A stretch of DNA of 7,335 nucleotides from Betaproteobacteria bacterium (GTDB lineage Bacteria > Pseudomonadota > Gammaproteobacteria > Burkholderiales > SG8-39). The position numbers and the translations under genes are program-made. Shown here piece by piece: positions 1-6,221 of the stretch. The DNA lies in the NCBI GenBank assembly GCA_027317055.1, contig DAHVFK010000164.1:1-7335 (forward strand), read 5' to 3'. Each line of letters starts with the position of its first letter. Position 1 is the stretch's first letter. The notes under the pieces are model-generated. The model searched no databases and had not been told where the DNA came from. It saw only the letters and a program-made list of their open reading frames with translations.

Positions 1-1226
1 ACGCACTGATCCTGGCCGGCGGACGCGGCACGCGGCTGCAAGCGCTCACCGACTGGCGCGCCAAGCCGGCGGTTCCGTTCGGCGGTAAGTTCCGCATCAT
101 CGATTTCACGCTCTCCAACTGCGTCAACTCCGGCGTGCGCCGAATCGGCGTCGCCACGCAATACAAGGCGCAGAGCCTTATCCGCCACCTGCAGCGCGGC
201 TGGAGCTTCCTCGACGGCCGCATCCGCGAATCGATCGACATCCTGCCGGCCCAGCAGCAGGTCGCCGAACGCTGGTACGGGGGCACGGCGGACGCGGTCT
301 ACCAGAACCTCGACATCCTGCGCTCGGACGGCTGCGCCTACGTGCTGGTGCTCTCGGGCGACCATGTCTACAAGATGGACTACGGCAAGCTGCTTGCGCA
401 GCACGCCTCGAGCGGCGCCGACATGACCGCCGCCTGTGCCGAGGTGCCGCTGCGCGAATCGAAGAGCTTCGGCGTGATGAGCATCGACGCGGACGGCCGC
501 GTGGTCAGCTTCGTCGAAAAGCCCGAGCGCACGGATCCCATGCCGGGCTCGACCGACCACTTCCTCGCCAACATGGGCGTGTACGTGTTCAACGCCGCAT
601 TCCTGTTCGAGCAGGTCTCGCGCGACGCCGACGAGAAGAAGTCGAGCCACGACTTCGGCAAGGACGTCATTCCGTACGTGCTGCCGCGCTACCGCGTCCA
701 CGCTCACCGCTTCGCCGACAGCTGCGTCGGCATGAGCGGCGACACGCCGTACTGGCGCGACGTGGGCACGCTCGACGCCTACTACGAGGCCAACATGGAG
801 CTGCTCAGGGTCACGCCGGAGCTCAACATGTACGACACCGAATGGCCGATCTGGACCTACCAGGAGCAGCTTCCGCCGGCGAAGTTCGTTTTCGACCAGG
901 AAGCGCGGCGCGGGACCGCGGTGGACTCGATGGTGTCCGGAGGCTGCATCATCAGCGGCGCCACCGTGCGCCGCTCGCTGCTGTTCTCCAACGTGCGGGT
1001 CGAGATCAACGCGCGGGTCGAGGACTCGGTCGTGCTGCCGGATGTCGAGATCGCGCCCAACGCGGTGGTCAAGCGCGCGATCCTGGACCGCGGCTGCCGC
1101 ATCGCCGAAGGAATGGTGATCGGGCTCGACCACGATGAGGACCGCAAGCGCTTCAGCGTGACCGAGCACGGTATTGCGGTCGTCACCCCGGACATGCTCG
1201 GCCAGAAGGTGAACCACGTGCGCTGA
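1..1226 (+). CDS. glgC: Glucose-1-phosphate adenylyltransferase (ADP-glucose pyrophosphorylase), 5' partial
   Basis: GlgC converts glucose-1-phosphate and ATP to ADP-glucose and pyrophosphate, the committed step of bacterial glycogen synthesis in the cytoplasm. The reading frame is open from base 3, giving 407 residues; compared with the 431-residue E. coli enzyme, about 20 N-terminal residues lie outside the window. A GTG at 135 is internal, because conserved sequence precedes it. Counting from the first complete codon, the nucleotidyltransferase loop GGRGTRL is at 6-12, RAKPAVPFGGKFRIIDF at 19-35, and WYGGTADAV at 91-99 (Tyr92 matches E. coli Tyr114, at the ATP site). GDH with Asp120 matches catalytic Asp142, EKP with Lys173 matches the glucose-1-phosphate-binding Lys195, and SSHDFGKD and PYWRDVGT follow. 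The C-terminal third is the left-handed beta-helix allosteric domain. Residue 18 is Trp where E. coli has activator-binding Lys39, so effector control probably differs. glgP follows after 36 bases on the same strand. Confidence 0.97.
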   Translation, partial: ALILAGGRGTRLQALTDWRAKPAVPFGGKFRIIDFTLSNCVNSGVRRIGVATQYKAQSLIRHLQRGWSFLDGRIRESIDILPAQQQVAERWYGGTADAVYQNLDILRSDGCAYVLVLSGDHVYKMDYGKLLAQHASSGADMTAACAEVPLRESKSFGVMSIDADGRVVSFVEKPERTDPMPGSTDHFLANMGVYVFNAAFLFEQVSRDADEKKSSHDFGKDVIPYVLPRYRVHAHRFADSCVGMSGDTPYWRDVGTLDAYYEANMELLRVTPELNMYDTEWPIWTYQEQLPPAKFVFDQEARRGTAVDSMVSGGCIISGATVRRSLLFSNVRVEINARVEDSVVLPDVEIAPNAVVKRAILDRGCRIAEGMVIGLDHDEDRKRFSVTEHGIAVVTPDMLGQKVNHVR

Positions 1227-1246
1227 GCGCGTCCCGCTCACGGTGG

Positions 1247-1252
1247 TAAAAT
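1247..1252 (+). promoter_or_regulatory. Possible -10 element ahead of glgP
   Basis: TAAAAT in the 36-base gap between glgC and glgP resembles a sigma-70 -10 box (5 of 6 to TATAAT). The best -35-like sequence at 18-base spacing, CTGAGC (1223-1228), matches only 3 of 6. The box is 10 bases before the TTG start of glgP, so a transcript from it would have almost no leader. It may be a chance match in a read-through operon. Confidence 0.22.
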
Positions 1253-1262
1253 CGCCGCCACC

Positions 1263-3818
1263 TTGCGCGGCACCCCGTATCGCCTGGACGTCCGGCCCCA
1301 ACTGCCGCAGCGCCTGCAGCGGCTGGAAGAGCTGGCGAACAACCTGTGGTACAGCTGGGACCGGCCCACGCGTACCCTGTTCGCGCGCCTCGACCGCTCG
1401 CTGTGGCAGCTCATCGGCCACAGCCCGAAGGCCTTCCTGCGCAACGTCGACCAGCAGCGCCTGGACGAGGCCGGCGAAGACCCGGCGTTCCTCAACAGCT
1501 TCCACAACGTCCTATCGGAATACGACAGCTACCACGAGGCGCCGATCAAGGGCAATCACACCGCCCATCTGGAACGCGACGACGTAGTGGCCTACTTCTG
1601 TGCCGAGTTCGGGCTGCACGAGAGCCTGCCGATCTATTCCGGCGGGCTGGGCATCCTGGCCGGCGACCATACCAAGACCGCGAGCGACCTCAGGCTGCCG
1701 TTCGTCGGCGTCGGCCTGCTCTACCGCCAGGGCTATTTCCAGCAAACGATAGACGGCGAGGGCCGCCAGCACGCGATCAACGCCGACACCGAATTCGACC
1801 TGCTGCCGGTCGAACCGGCATTGCGCAACGACGGCAGCGAGCTGCACATCCCGATCGATCTCCCCGGGCGCCGGGTCCAGCTCAAGGTCTGGCGCGCGCG
1901 GGTCGGCCACGTCTCGCTCTGCCTGCTGGATACCGACCTGCCCGAGAATGCCCCGGACGACCGCGGCATCGCTCATCAGCTTTACATCGGCAACCTCGAG
2001 ACCCGGCTCGAGCAGGAGCTGATGCTCGGCGTGGGCGGCGCGCGCGCCCTGGCCGCGCTCGGCGTGAAGCCCGACGTCTGGCACCTGAACGAGGGCCACC
2101 CGGCATTCGTCGCCTACGAACGCATGCGCGTGCTGATGATCGGCGGGCTCGATTTCGACTCGGCGCTGGAGGCGATCGCCGCCAACACGGTCTTCACCAC
2201 GCACACACCGGTCGCGGCCGGCCACGATCACTTTCCGGAAGCGCTGGTGCGCAGGTACCTCGAGACCGCGTGCCCGGAGCTCAACGGCGACATGGACGCC
2301 GCCATCGCGCTCGGACACTCGCCCTCGACGCACGACTTCAACATGACGGCGCTCGCGGTCCGGACCTCGCGCCACCAGAACGGCGTGTCGCGCATCCACG
2401 GCCGCGTCTCCGCCAAGATCTGCTCCGAGCTTTGGCCGCAGATCGACCCGGACGAGAACCCGCTGCAGCACATCACCAACGGCGTGCACGTGCCGACCTT
2501 CCTGTCCGAAGCCTGGCACCGCGCGTTCGACGACCACCTCGGACCGGGCTGGAGCCAGCGGCTTCAAGGCCACGAATGCTGGCAGGGCGTGCACGCCATC
2601 CCCGACGCGCAGTTCTGGAACGTGCACCAGCACCTCAAGTCGGAGCTGCTGCACCTGGTATGCCATCGCATCCGCACTCAGCACGCTCGCAACCAGGGCT
2701 CGGAAGCGCACCTGGACCGCATGCTCAAGTTCGCCGACCCGGCCAACCCGACCGTGCTGACCATCGGCTTCGCGCGCCGTTTCGCGACTTACAAGCGCGC
2801 CACGCTGCTGTTCAACCGGCTCGATTGGCTACGCGAGATCGTGAGCGATGCGAAGCGCCCGGTGGTGTTCGTGTTCGCCGGCAAGGCGCATCCCGCCGAT
2901 CAGCCGGGTCAGGAGCTGATCCGCCGCATCGCCGAGGTGGCGCGGATGCCGGAGTTCGAATCCAGGATCCTGCTGCTCGAGGGCTATGACCTTCGCCTTG
3001 CGCGGCGCCTGGTGTCGGGCGTCGACGTCTGGCTCAACAATCCCGTCTACCCGCTCGAGGCCTGCGGCACCTCGGGCATCAAGGCCGGCATCAACGGCGT
3101 GCCCAACCTCTCGGTGCTCGACGGCTGGTGGGGCGAGGGCTATAACGGCAAGAACGGCTGGGCGATCAAGCCGGCCTCGGACTCCCTCGACGCCGCGCGG
3201 CGTGACGAGGAAGAGGCGCGCACGCTGTACGAGCTGCTGCAGGACCAGGTGATCCCCCTCTACTACGCCACCACGCCGGCGGGCTATTCGCCCGGCTGGG
3301 TCGCGCTGGCCAAGGAATCGATCGCCTCGCTGGTGCCGCGCTTTTCCTCGATTCGCATGCTGAGCGAGTACGTCGAGGACGTCTACCGGCCGGCTATTCG
3401 CCAGTGGCGCCGCTACGCCGAGCAGGATTTCGTCGCCGCGCGGCACCTTGCGGTATGGAAGGCGAAGCTGCGCGCCGCCTGGGGTGGAGTGAGCCTGCGC
3501 CGGGTGGACGATCCGACGCGGCGCATCGACTACGGCGGCAAGCTGCAGATCGAAGTCGCGGTGCGGCTGAACGGGCTCGCACCGGACGACGTCGCGCTCG
3601 AAGTGCTGCTCGGGCGTCCCGGCAACGAGCGCGCCTCGCAGAGTGCAAGGCGCGAGCGCCTGGTCTACCAGCATCCGCTGCCCGAGACCGGCGAGCACCT
3701 GTACGCGCTCGAATACGCGCCGCCGATCGCGGGCCGCATCGAGTATCGCGTGCGCGCCTACCCCGCCAACGAGCTGCTCACGCACCCCTTCGAGACGGGA
3801 ATGATGGTGTGGCTGTAG
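1263..3818 (+). CDS. glgP: Alpha-glucan (glycogen/maltodextrin) phosphorylase, DUF3417-type
   Basis: This enzyme uses phosphate to remove glucose-1-phosphate from the non-reducing ends of alpha-1,4-glucans, with pyridoxal phosphate (PLP) as cofactor. At 851 residues it fits the phosphorylase subfamily that has an N-terminal DUF3417 domain (about residues 8-105, with LEELANNLWYSWD). It is not the shorter-headed E. coli GlgP/MalP type. Landmarks are AYFCAEFGLHES (110-121), YSGGLGILAGDH (125-136), HLNEGHPAF (274-282), FTTHTP (311-316), ITNGVHVP and RRFATYKRA. The PLP motif EACGTSGIKAGIN carries the Schiff-base lysine as Lys607 and is followed by SVLDGWWGEGYNG. The last 120 residues look like a beta-rich C-terminal domain. 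The start is a TTG, the only plausible one: conserved sequence begins three or four residues later, no in-frame ATG or GTG lies between the glgC stop and this codon, and no clear Shine-Dalgarno precedes it. The stop lies inside the start region of glgA. Confidence 0.95.
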   Translation: MRGTPYRLDVRPQLPQRLQRLEELANNLWYSWDRPTRTLFARLDRSLWQLIGHSPKAFLRNVDQQRLDEAGEDPAFLNSFHNVLSEYDSYHEAPIKGNHTAHLERDDVVAYFCAEFGLHESLPIYSGGLGILAGDHTKTASDLRLPFVGVGLLYRQGYFQQTIDGEGRQHAINADTEFDLLPVEPALRNDGSELHIPIDLPGRRVQLKVWRARVGHVSLCLLDTDLPENAPDDRGIAHQLYIGNLETRLEQELMLGVGGARALAALGVKPDVWHLNEGHPAFVAYERMRVLMIGGLDFDSALEAIAANTVFTTHTPVAAGHDHFPEALVRRYLETACPELNGDMDAAIALGHSPSTHDFNMTALAVRTSRHQNGVSRIHGRVSAKICSELWPQIDPDENPLQHITNGVHVPTFLSEAWHRAFDDHLGPGWSQRLQGHECWQGVHAIPDAQFWNVHQHLKSELLHLVCHRIRTQHARNQGSEAHLDRMLKFADPANPTVLTIGFARRFATYKRATLLFNRLDWLREIVSDAKRPVVFVFAGKAHPADQPGQELIRRIAEVARMPEFESRILLLEGYDLRLARRLVSGVDVWLNNPVYPLEACGTSGIKAGINGVPNLSVLDGWWGEGYNGKNGWAIKPASDSLDAARRDEEEARTLYELLQDQVIPLYYATTPAGYSPGWVALAKESIASLVPRFSSIRMLSEYVEDVYRPAIRQWRRYAEQDFVAARHLAVWKAKLRAAWGGVSLRRVDDPTRRIDYGGKLQIEVAVRLNGLAPDDVALEVLLGRPGNERASQSARRERLVYQHPLPETGEHLYALEYAPPIAGRIEYRVRAYPANELLTHPFETGMMVWL
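3797..3800 (+). promoter_or_regulatory. Shine-Dalgarno GGGA that decides the glgA start
   Basis: GGGA inside the end of glgP lies 8 bases before the GTG at 3809. It favours that GTG over the in-frame TTG at 3827 and GTG at 3833, which have no comparable site and would trim the N-terminus. Confidence 0.45.
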
Positions 3819-5257
3819 GCGCCGCGTTGCGGGTGCTTTACGTCACGCCCGAGCTCGCGCCGTGGGTCAAGACCGGCGGGCTGGGAGAAGTGGCGCAGGG
3901 CCTGCCGCCGGCGCTCGCCGCCGCGGGTGCGCAGGTGCGCCTGCTGGTGCCGGCCTACCCGGCGCTGCGCGCCGCTTTCCCGCAGGCGCGCGTACTGGCG
4001 GAGGTCCCCGCCCCGGGCGGCGCGCTGCCGCCGGCGCGCCTGCTCGAGGCGCCGGGCGCGCCGCCGCTCTGGCTGCTCGACTGCCCGCCGCTGTTCGAGC
4101 GCGCGGGCAATCCCTACCAGACGCCGCAGCGCAACGACTGGCCGGACAACCATCTGCGCTACGGGCTGCTCTCGCGCGTCGCCGCGCTGCTCGCCGGCGA
4201 CGCCTCGCCGCTCGACTGGCGGCCGGATGTCGTGCATTGCAACGACTGGCAGAGCGGGCTGACCCCCGCCTACCTCGCGCACGCGCCCGGCGCGCGCGCG
4301 GCGACGGTGATGACGATCCACAACCTCGCCTACCAGGGCCTGTTTCCGCGCGGCGCGCTCGAGCCGCTCGCGCTGCCCGCCCCGGCTTTCGTGCCGGACG
4401 GGCTCGAGTTCTACGGCCAGCTCTCCTTTCTCAAGGCGGGGCTGCGCTACGCCGACCTGGTCACGACGGTGAGCCCGGGCTACGCGCGCGAAATCCAGAC
4501 CTCCGAGCTGGGCTTCGGCCTGGACGGGCTGCTGCGAGCGCGTGCGGCCGACCTGGTCGGCATCCTGAACGGCATCGACACCGAGCTGTGGGACCCGGCG
4601 CGCGACCCGCTGATCGCGCAGCGCTACGACGCCGACGGGCTCGAGCGCAAGGCGCCCAACAAGGCCGCGCTGCAGCGCGCCTTCGGCCTGCCGGAAACGG
4701 CGGGCGCGCCGCTGCTCGGCATGACGGGCCGCCTGGTGCCGCAGAAGGGCGCAGACCTGGTGCTCGCGACCGCCGACGACCTGGTGCGGGCCGGCGCGCA
4801 GCTGACCGTCCTCGGCACCGGCGAGCGCGAGATCGAAAGCGGGCTGGTCGCGCTCGCGGCGCGCCACCCGCGCCACGTCGCGGTGCGCATTGCCTTCGAC
4901 GAGCCGCTTGCGCACCTGATCGAGGCCGGCGCGGACATGTTCCTCATGCCCTCGCGTTTCGAGCCCTGCGGGCTGAATCAGCTCTACAGCATGCGCTACG
5001 GAACGCCGCCCGTAGTGCGGCGCACCGGAGGGCTGGCCGACTCGGTGAGCGAGCGCACCGGGTTCCTGTTCGACGAGCCTACGCCGCAGGCGCTGCGCGC
5101 CGTGCTCGTGCGCGCGCTCGAGGCCTGGCGCAAGCCGGGCGCCTGGCGCACGCTGCAGCAAAACGGCATGCGGCGCGACTACGGCTGGGGCGCCTCCGCC
5201 CGTGCCTACCTCGAGGCCTACCGCCGCGCCGCTGCCGCCCTGCGCGCCCGCACGTAG
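3809..5257 (+). CDS. glgA: Glycogen synthase (ADP-glucose-dependent, GT5)
   Basis: GlgA transfers glucose from ADP-glucose to the non-reducing end of growing alpha-1,4-glucan, using the product of GlgC. From the GTG at 3809 it has 482 residues, close to the 477 of E. coli GlgA. It has the two Rossmann domains of GT-B glycosyltransferases. The N-terminal half carries KTGGL with Lys21 (E. coli Lys15, ADP-glucose binding), HCNDWQSGLTPAYL, and TIHNLAYQG. The C-terminal half carries GRLVPQKGADL with Arg308 and Lys313 (E. coli Arg300 and Lys305). PSRFEPCGLNQLYSMRYG follows, with Glu385 and Cys387 matching catalytic-site Glu377 and Cys379, and then VRRTGGLADSV. All catalytic positions checked are intact. 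The gene overlaps the end of glgP by 10 bases, suggesting translational coupling. Its last 40 bases are also the antisense of the end of the hydroxylase gene on the other strand. The reading frame is open far upstream (to 3404), but that stretch is a GC-rich shadow of glgP. Confidence 0.96.
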   Translation: MAVGAALRVLYVTPELAPWVKTGGLGEVAQGLPPALAAAGAQVRLLVPAYPALRAAFPQARVLAEVPAPGGALPPARLLEAPGAPPLWLLDCPPLFERAGNPYQTPQRNDWPDNHLRYGLLSRVAALLAGDASPLDWRPDVVHCNDWQSGLTPAYLAHAPGARAATVMTIHNLAYQGLFPRGALEPLALPAPAFVPDGLEFYGQLSFLKAGLRYADLVTTVSPGYAREIQTSELGFGLDGLLRARAADLVGILNGIDTELWDPARDPLIAQRYDADGLERKAPNKAALQRAFGLPETAGAPLLGMTGRLVPQKGADLVLATADDLVRAGAQLTVLGTGEREIESGLVALAARHPRHVAVRIAFDEPLAHLIEAGADMFLMPSRFEPCGLNQLYSMRYGTPPVVRRTGGLADSVSERTGFLFDEPTPQALRAVLVRALEAWRKPGAWRTLQQNGMRRDYGWGASARAYLEAYRRAAAALRART

Positions 5258-5805
5258 CGCGTCGCGAGCAGCGCGTCCCACAGCGGCGTGGTCACGCCGA
5301 AGTTGCGCTCGGGATGGTGATGATGAATGTGATGGCGCGCGGCCCAGCGCCGCAACCGGGGATTGCGGAAGCGCCTGTGATGGATCATGAAGTGGGCCAC
5401 GCCGTACGCCACGTAGCCGAACGCAATCCCGCTCGCGAGCAGCCACACGTCTGGCGCGGGCGCGAGCAGCGCGCACAGCGCGACGACGCAGGAAAGCACC
5501 AGCGCGGGCAGGAAGAACGGCAGCGAATCGTAGCCGCGCGGATCCGCGTGATGCGAGGCGTGCCCGCGCGCCATGGGCTGCAGCGGGCCGTGAAACACCC
5601 AGCGGTGAAAGACGTATTCCATGAAGCTGAACAGAAACAGCCCCAGCAGCACCAGCAAGACGGCGCCCAGCGGCGCAACGTGGTGCCGCAGCCCCGCGCT
5701 CAGGAGCGCGCCCCCCAGCAGGGTATCGAGCACCGATTCGAGCCAGTAGTTGACGCGGGTGCGCGACAGTCTCACCAGCACGTCAAGCACCGCAGCCGAA
5801 GGCAT
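5218..5805 (-). CDS. Membrane fatty acid hydroxylase / sterol desaturase superfamily protein
   Basis: This is a small integral-membrane di-iron oxygenase of the fatty acid hydroxylase superfamily (PF04116-type), which uses O2 to hydroxylate or desaturate lipids. From the ATG at 5805 it has 195 residues. The histidine clusters that bind the two irons are all visible: HRWVFH (67-72), HASHH (82-86), HFMIHH (138-143) and HHIHH (158-162), followed by PERNFGVTTPLWD, typical of the family's end. Hydrophobic spans lie at about 25-37, 47-63, 96-116 and 120-140. The C-terminus is an Arg/Ala-rich tail whose codons are the antisense of the glgA 3' end. A GTG at 5850 gives a 210-residue version and overlaps the stop of the upstream small frame (TAGTG), but it has no Shine-Dalgarno and adds a non-descript MEANNNTQGG leader; the ATG has only a close AGGA. 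The start is therefore uncertain. The substrate is unknown; fatty acid, carotenoid or other lipid are all possible. Confidence 0.85.
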   Translation of the reverse strand: MPSAAVLDVLVRLSRTRVNYWLESVLDTLLGGALLSAGLRHHVAPLGAVLLVLLGLFLFSFMEYVFHRWVFHGPLQPMARGHASHHADPRGYDSLPFFLPALVLSCVVALCALLAPAPDVWLLASGIAFGYVAYGVAHFMIHHRRFRNPRLRRWAARHHIHHHHPERNFGVTTPLWDALLATRYVRARRAAAARR

Positions 5806-5849
5806 GATCCTGACCGTATTTCCGCCCTGAGTGTTGTTGTTCGCTTCCA

Positions 5850-6047
5850 CTATTCGACGCCCGATCGGGCCGAACGTTCACGCCTCACCCCGAGAAGCCT
5901 TCTCAACTCGGCCAGCGGTCGGCAATTTAGCACGTCCTTCGTCTCCAGCCAGCCGCGCCGTGCCTTGCCGAGATGCGCCTGCACCGCCTCGAGCAGGTCG
6001 GCGATCACGTCGAACACGCGCGCGATGTCGGCGTTGTGAACGCTCAT
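5850..6047 (-). pseudogene. polX: Internally deleted polX remnant (DNA polymerase/3'-5' exonuclease PolX)
   Basis: This 65-codon frame from an ATG at 6047 appears to join both ends of a PolX protein. Residues 5-20, NADIARVFDVIADLLE, match the usual start of bacterial PolX (the first helix of its HHH_8 DNA-binding domain). In intact PolX this is followed by an ANPFRVRAYRNAA-like segment, which is missing here. Residues 28-52, including KARRGWLETKDVLN and then RPLAELRRLL, match the last segment of the PolX C-terminal PHP domain. A full PolX has about 570 residues, so roughly 500 codons covering the polymerase and nuclease active sites are gone. The junction lies near residues 20-27 (about bases 5967-5990) and keeps the frame. 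Codons are GC-rich and look native to about residue 39, then become less biased. An in-frame GTG at 6065 is an alternative start. No good Shine-Dalgarno is seen. It could instead be a real small protein. The family assignment is from memory of PolX sequences, not a search. Confidence 0.6.
5859..5904. repeat. Cluster of three short palindromes
   Basis: Three inverted repeats lie within 46 bases: GCCCGATCGGGC (5859-5870, perfect), GAACGTTC (5872-5879, perfect) and GAGAAGCCTTCTC (5892-5904, a 6-base stem around one base). They sit at the 3' end of the polX-like frame, just upstream of the hydroxylase start on the - strand. They could be a regulator binding site or a weak hairpin. No T-run follows that would make a standard terminator. 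Confidence 0.4.
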
Positions 6048-6113
6048 GTGCGGATTATTGCGCACTATCGCCTGCGTACGACATCCGATCCGGCACGGTC
6101 GTCATCGCGCTGT

Positions 6114-6163
6114 CGGTTCGGCCGGCACTTTCGGCGCAGCGCCGCTAGCGGAGCAGCGAACCG
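6114..6163. repeat. Nested inverted repeats in the divergent spacer
   Basis: CGGTTCG (6114-6120) is the reverse complement of CGAACCG (6157-6163). Between them are GGCGCAGCGCC (6133-6143, two 5-base arms around one base) and the perfect palindrome CCGCTAGCGG (6142-6151). The position upstream of the aldolase operon would suit an operator, but in GC-rich DNA such short repeats arise by chance fairly often. Confidence 0.35.
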
Positions 6164-6190
6164 GCGCGCAACAGCGCACCACGCAAGCGG

Positions 6191-6196
6191 TACACT
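6191..6196 (+). promoter_or_regulatory. Possible -10 element for the aldolase operon
   Basis: TACACT matches the sigma-70 -10 consensus at 4 of 6 positions. GCAACA (6168-6173), 17 bases upstream, has only the ACA half of a -35 box. It lies 25 bases before the start codon, giving a short leader that would include the Shine-Dalgarno. Confidence 0.3.
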
Positions 6197-6210
6197 TCGG
6201 GCTCACCTCC

Positions 6211-6216
6211 GGAGGA
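6211..6216 (+). promoter_or_regulatory. Strong Shine-Dalgarno GGAGGA for the aldolase gene
   Basis: GGAGGA lies 5 bases before the ATG at 6222 and fixes that start, although the frame is open upstream to 5973. It forms the right half of a perfect palindrome, CCTCCGGAGG (6207-6216). Confidence 0.75.
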
Positions 6217-6221
6217 CCGCC

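Larger units (their letters stand above)
6048..6221. other. Divergent intergenic spacer
   Basis: This stretch separates the leftward polX remnant/hydroxylase unit from the rightward aldolase operon. I see no convincing gene in it. On the - strand AATAAT (6054-6059), just before the remnant's ATG, resembles a -10 box but has no good -35. Inverted repeats lie at 6114-6163 and the aldolase Shine-Dalgarno is near its end. Confidence 0.6.

Noticed and set aside
1512..2711. Long open frame (399 codons) on the - strand opposite glgP
   Set aside because: It mirrors glgP codons in GC-rich DNA. The product is a compositionally biased V/R/A/D-rich sequence with no recognisable domain, while the + strand carries a clear full-length phosphorylase.
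2829..3785. Open frame (318 codons) on the - strand opposite the end of glgP
   Set aside because: Same kind of antisense shadow: no motif, no ribosome site, and complete overlap with conserved phosphorylase sequence.
3404..3808. Upstream extension of the glgA frame, suggesting a fused N-terminal domain
   Set aside because: The extension is out of frame with and inside conserved glgP sequence, is Arg/Ala-rich, and the synthase start at 3809 has a ribosome site and gives the normal family length.
5258..5300. A rho-independent terminator after glgA
   Set aside because: There is no hairpin followed by a T-run on either strand, and the region is coding for the hydroxylase.
3758..5476. Open frame (572 codons) on the - strand opposite glgA
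   Set aside because: Arg/Ala/Gly-rich shadow covering a well-supported glycogen synthase and part of the hydroxylase in another frame.
3862..6039. Very long + strand frame (725 codons) through glgA and across the hydroxylase
   Set aside because: Its product is low-complexity R/A/G-rich, then antisense to the hydroxylase. Its length reflects few stop codons in GC-rich DNA.
5973..6221. Upstream extension of the aldolase frame
   Set aside because: It crosses the divergent spacer and the polX remnant in antisense, has no family similarity, and the ATG at 6222 has a strong Shine-Dalgarno.
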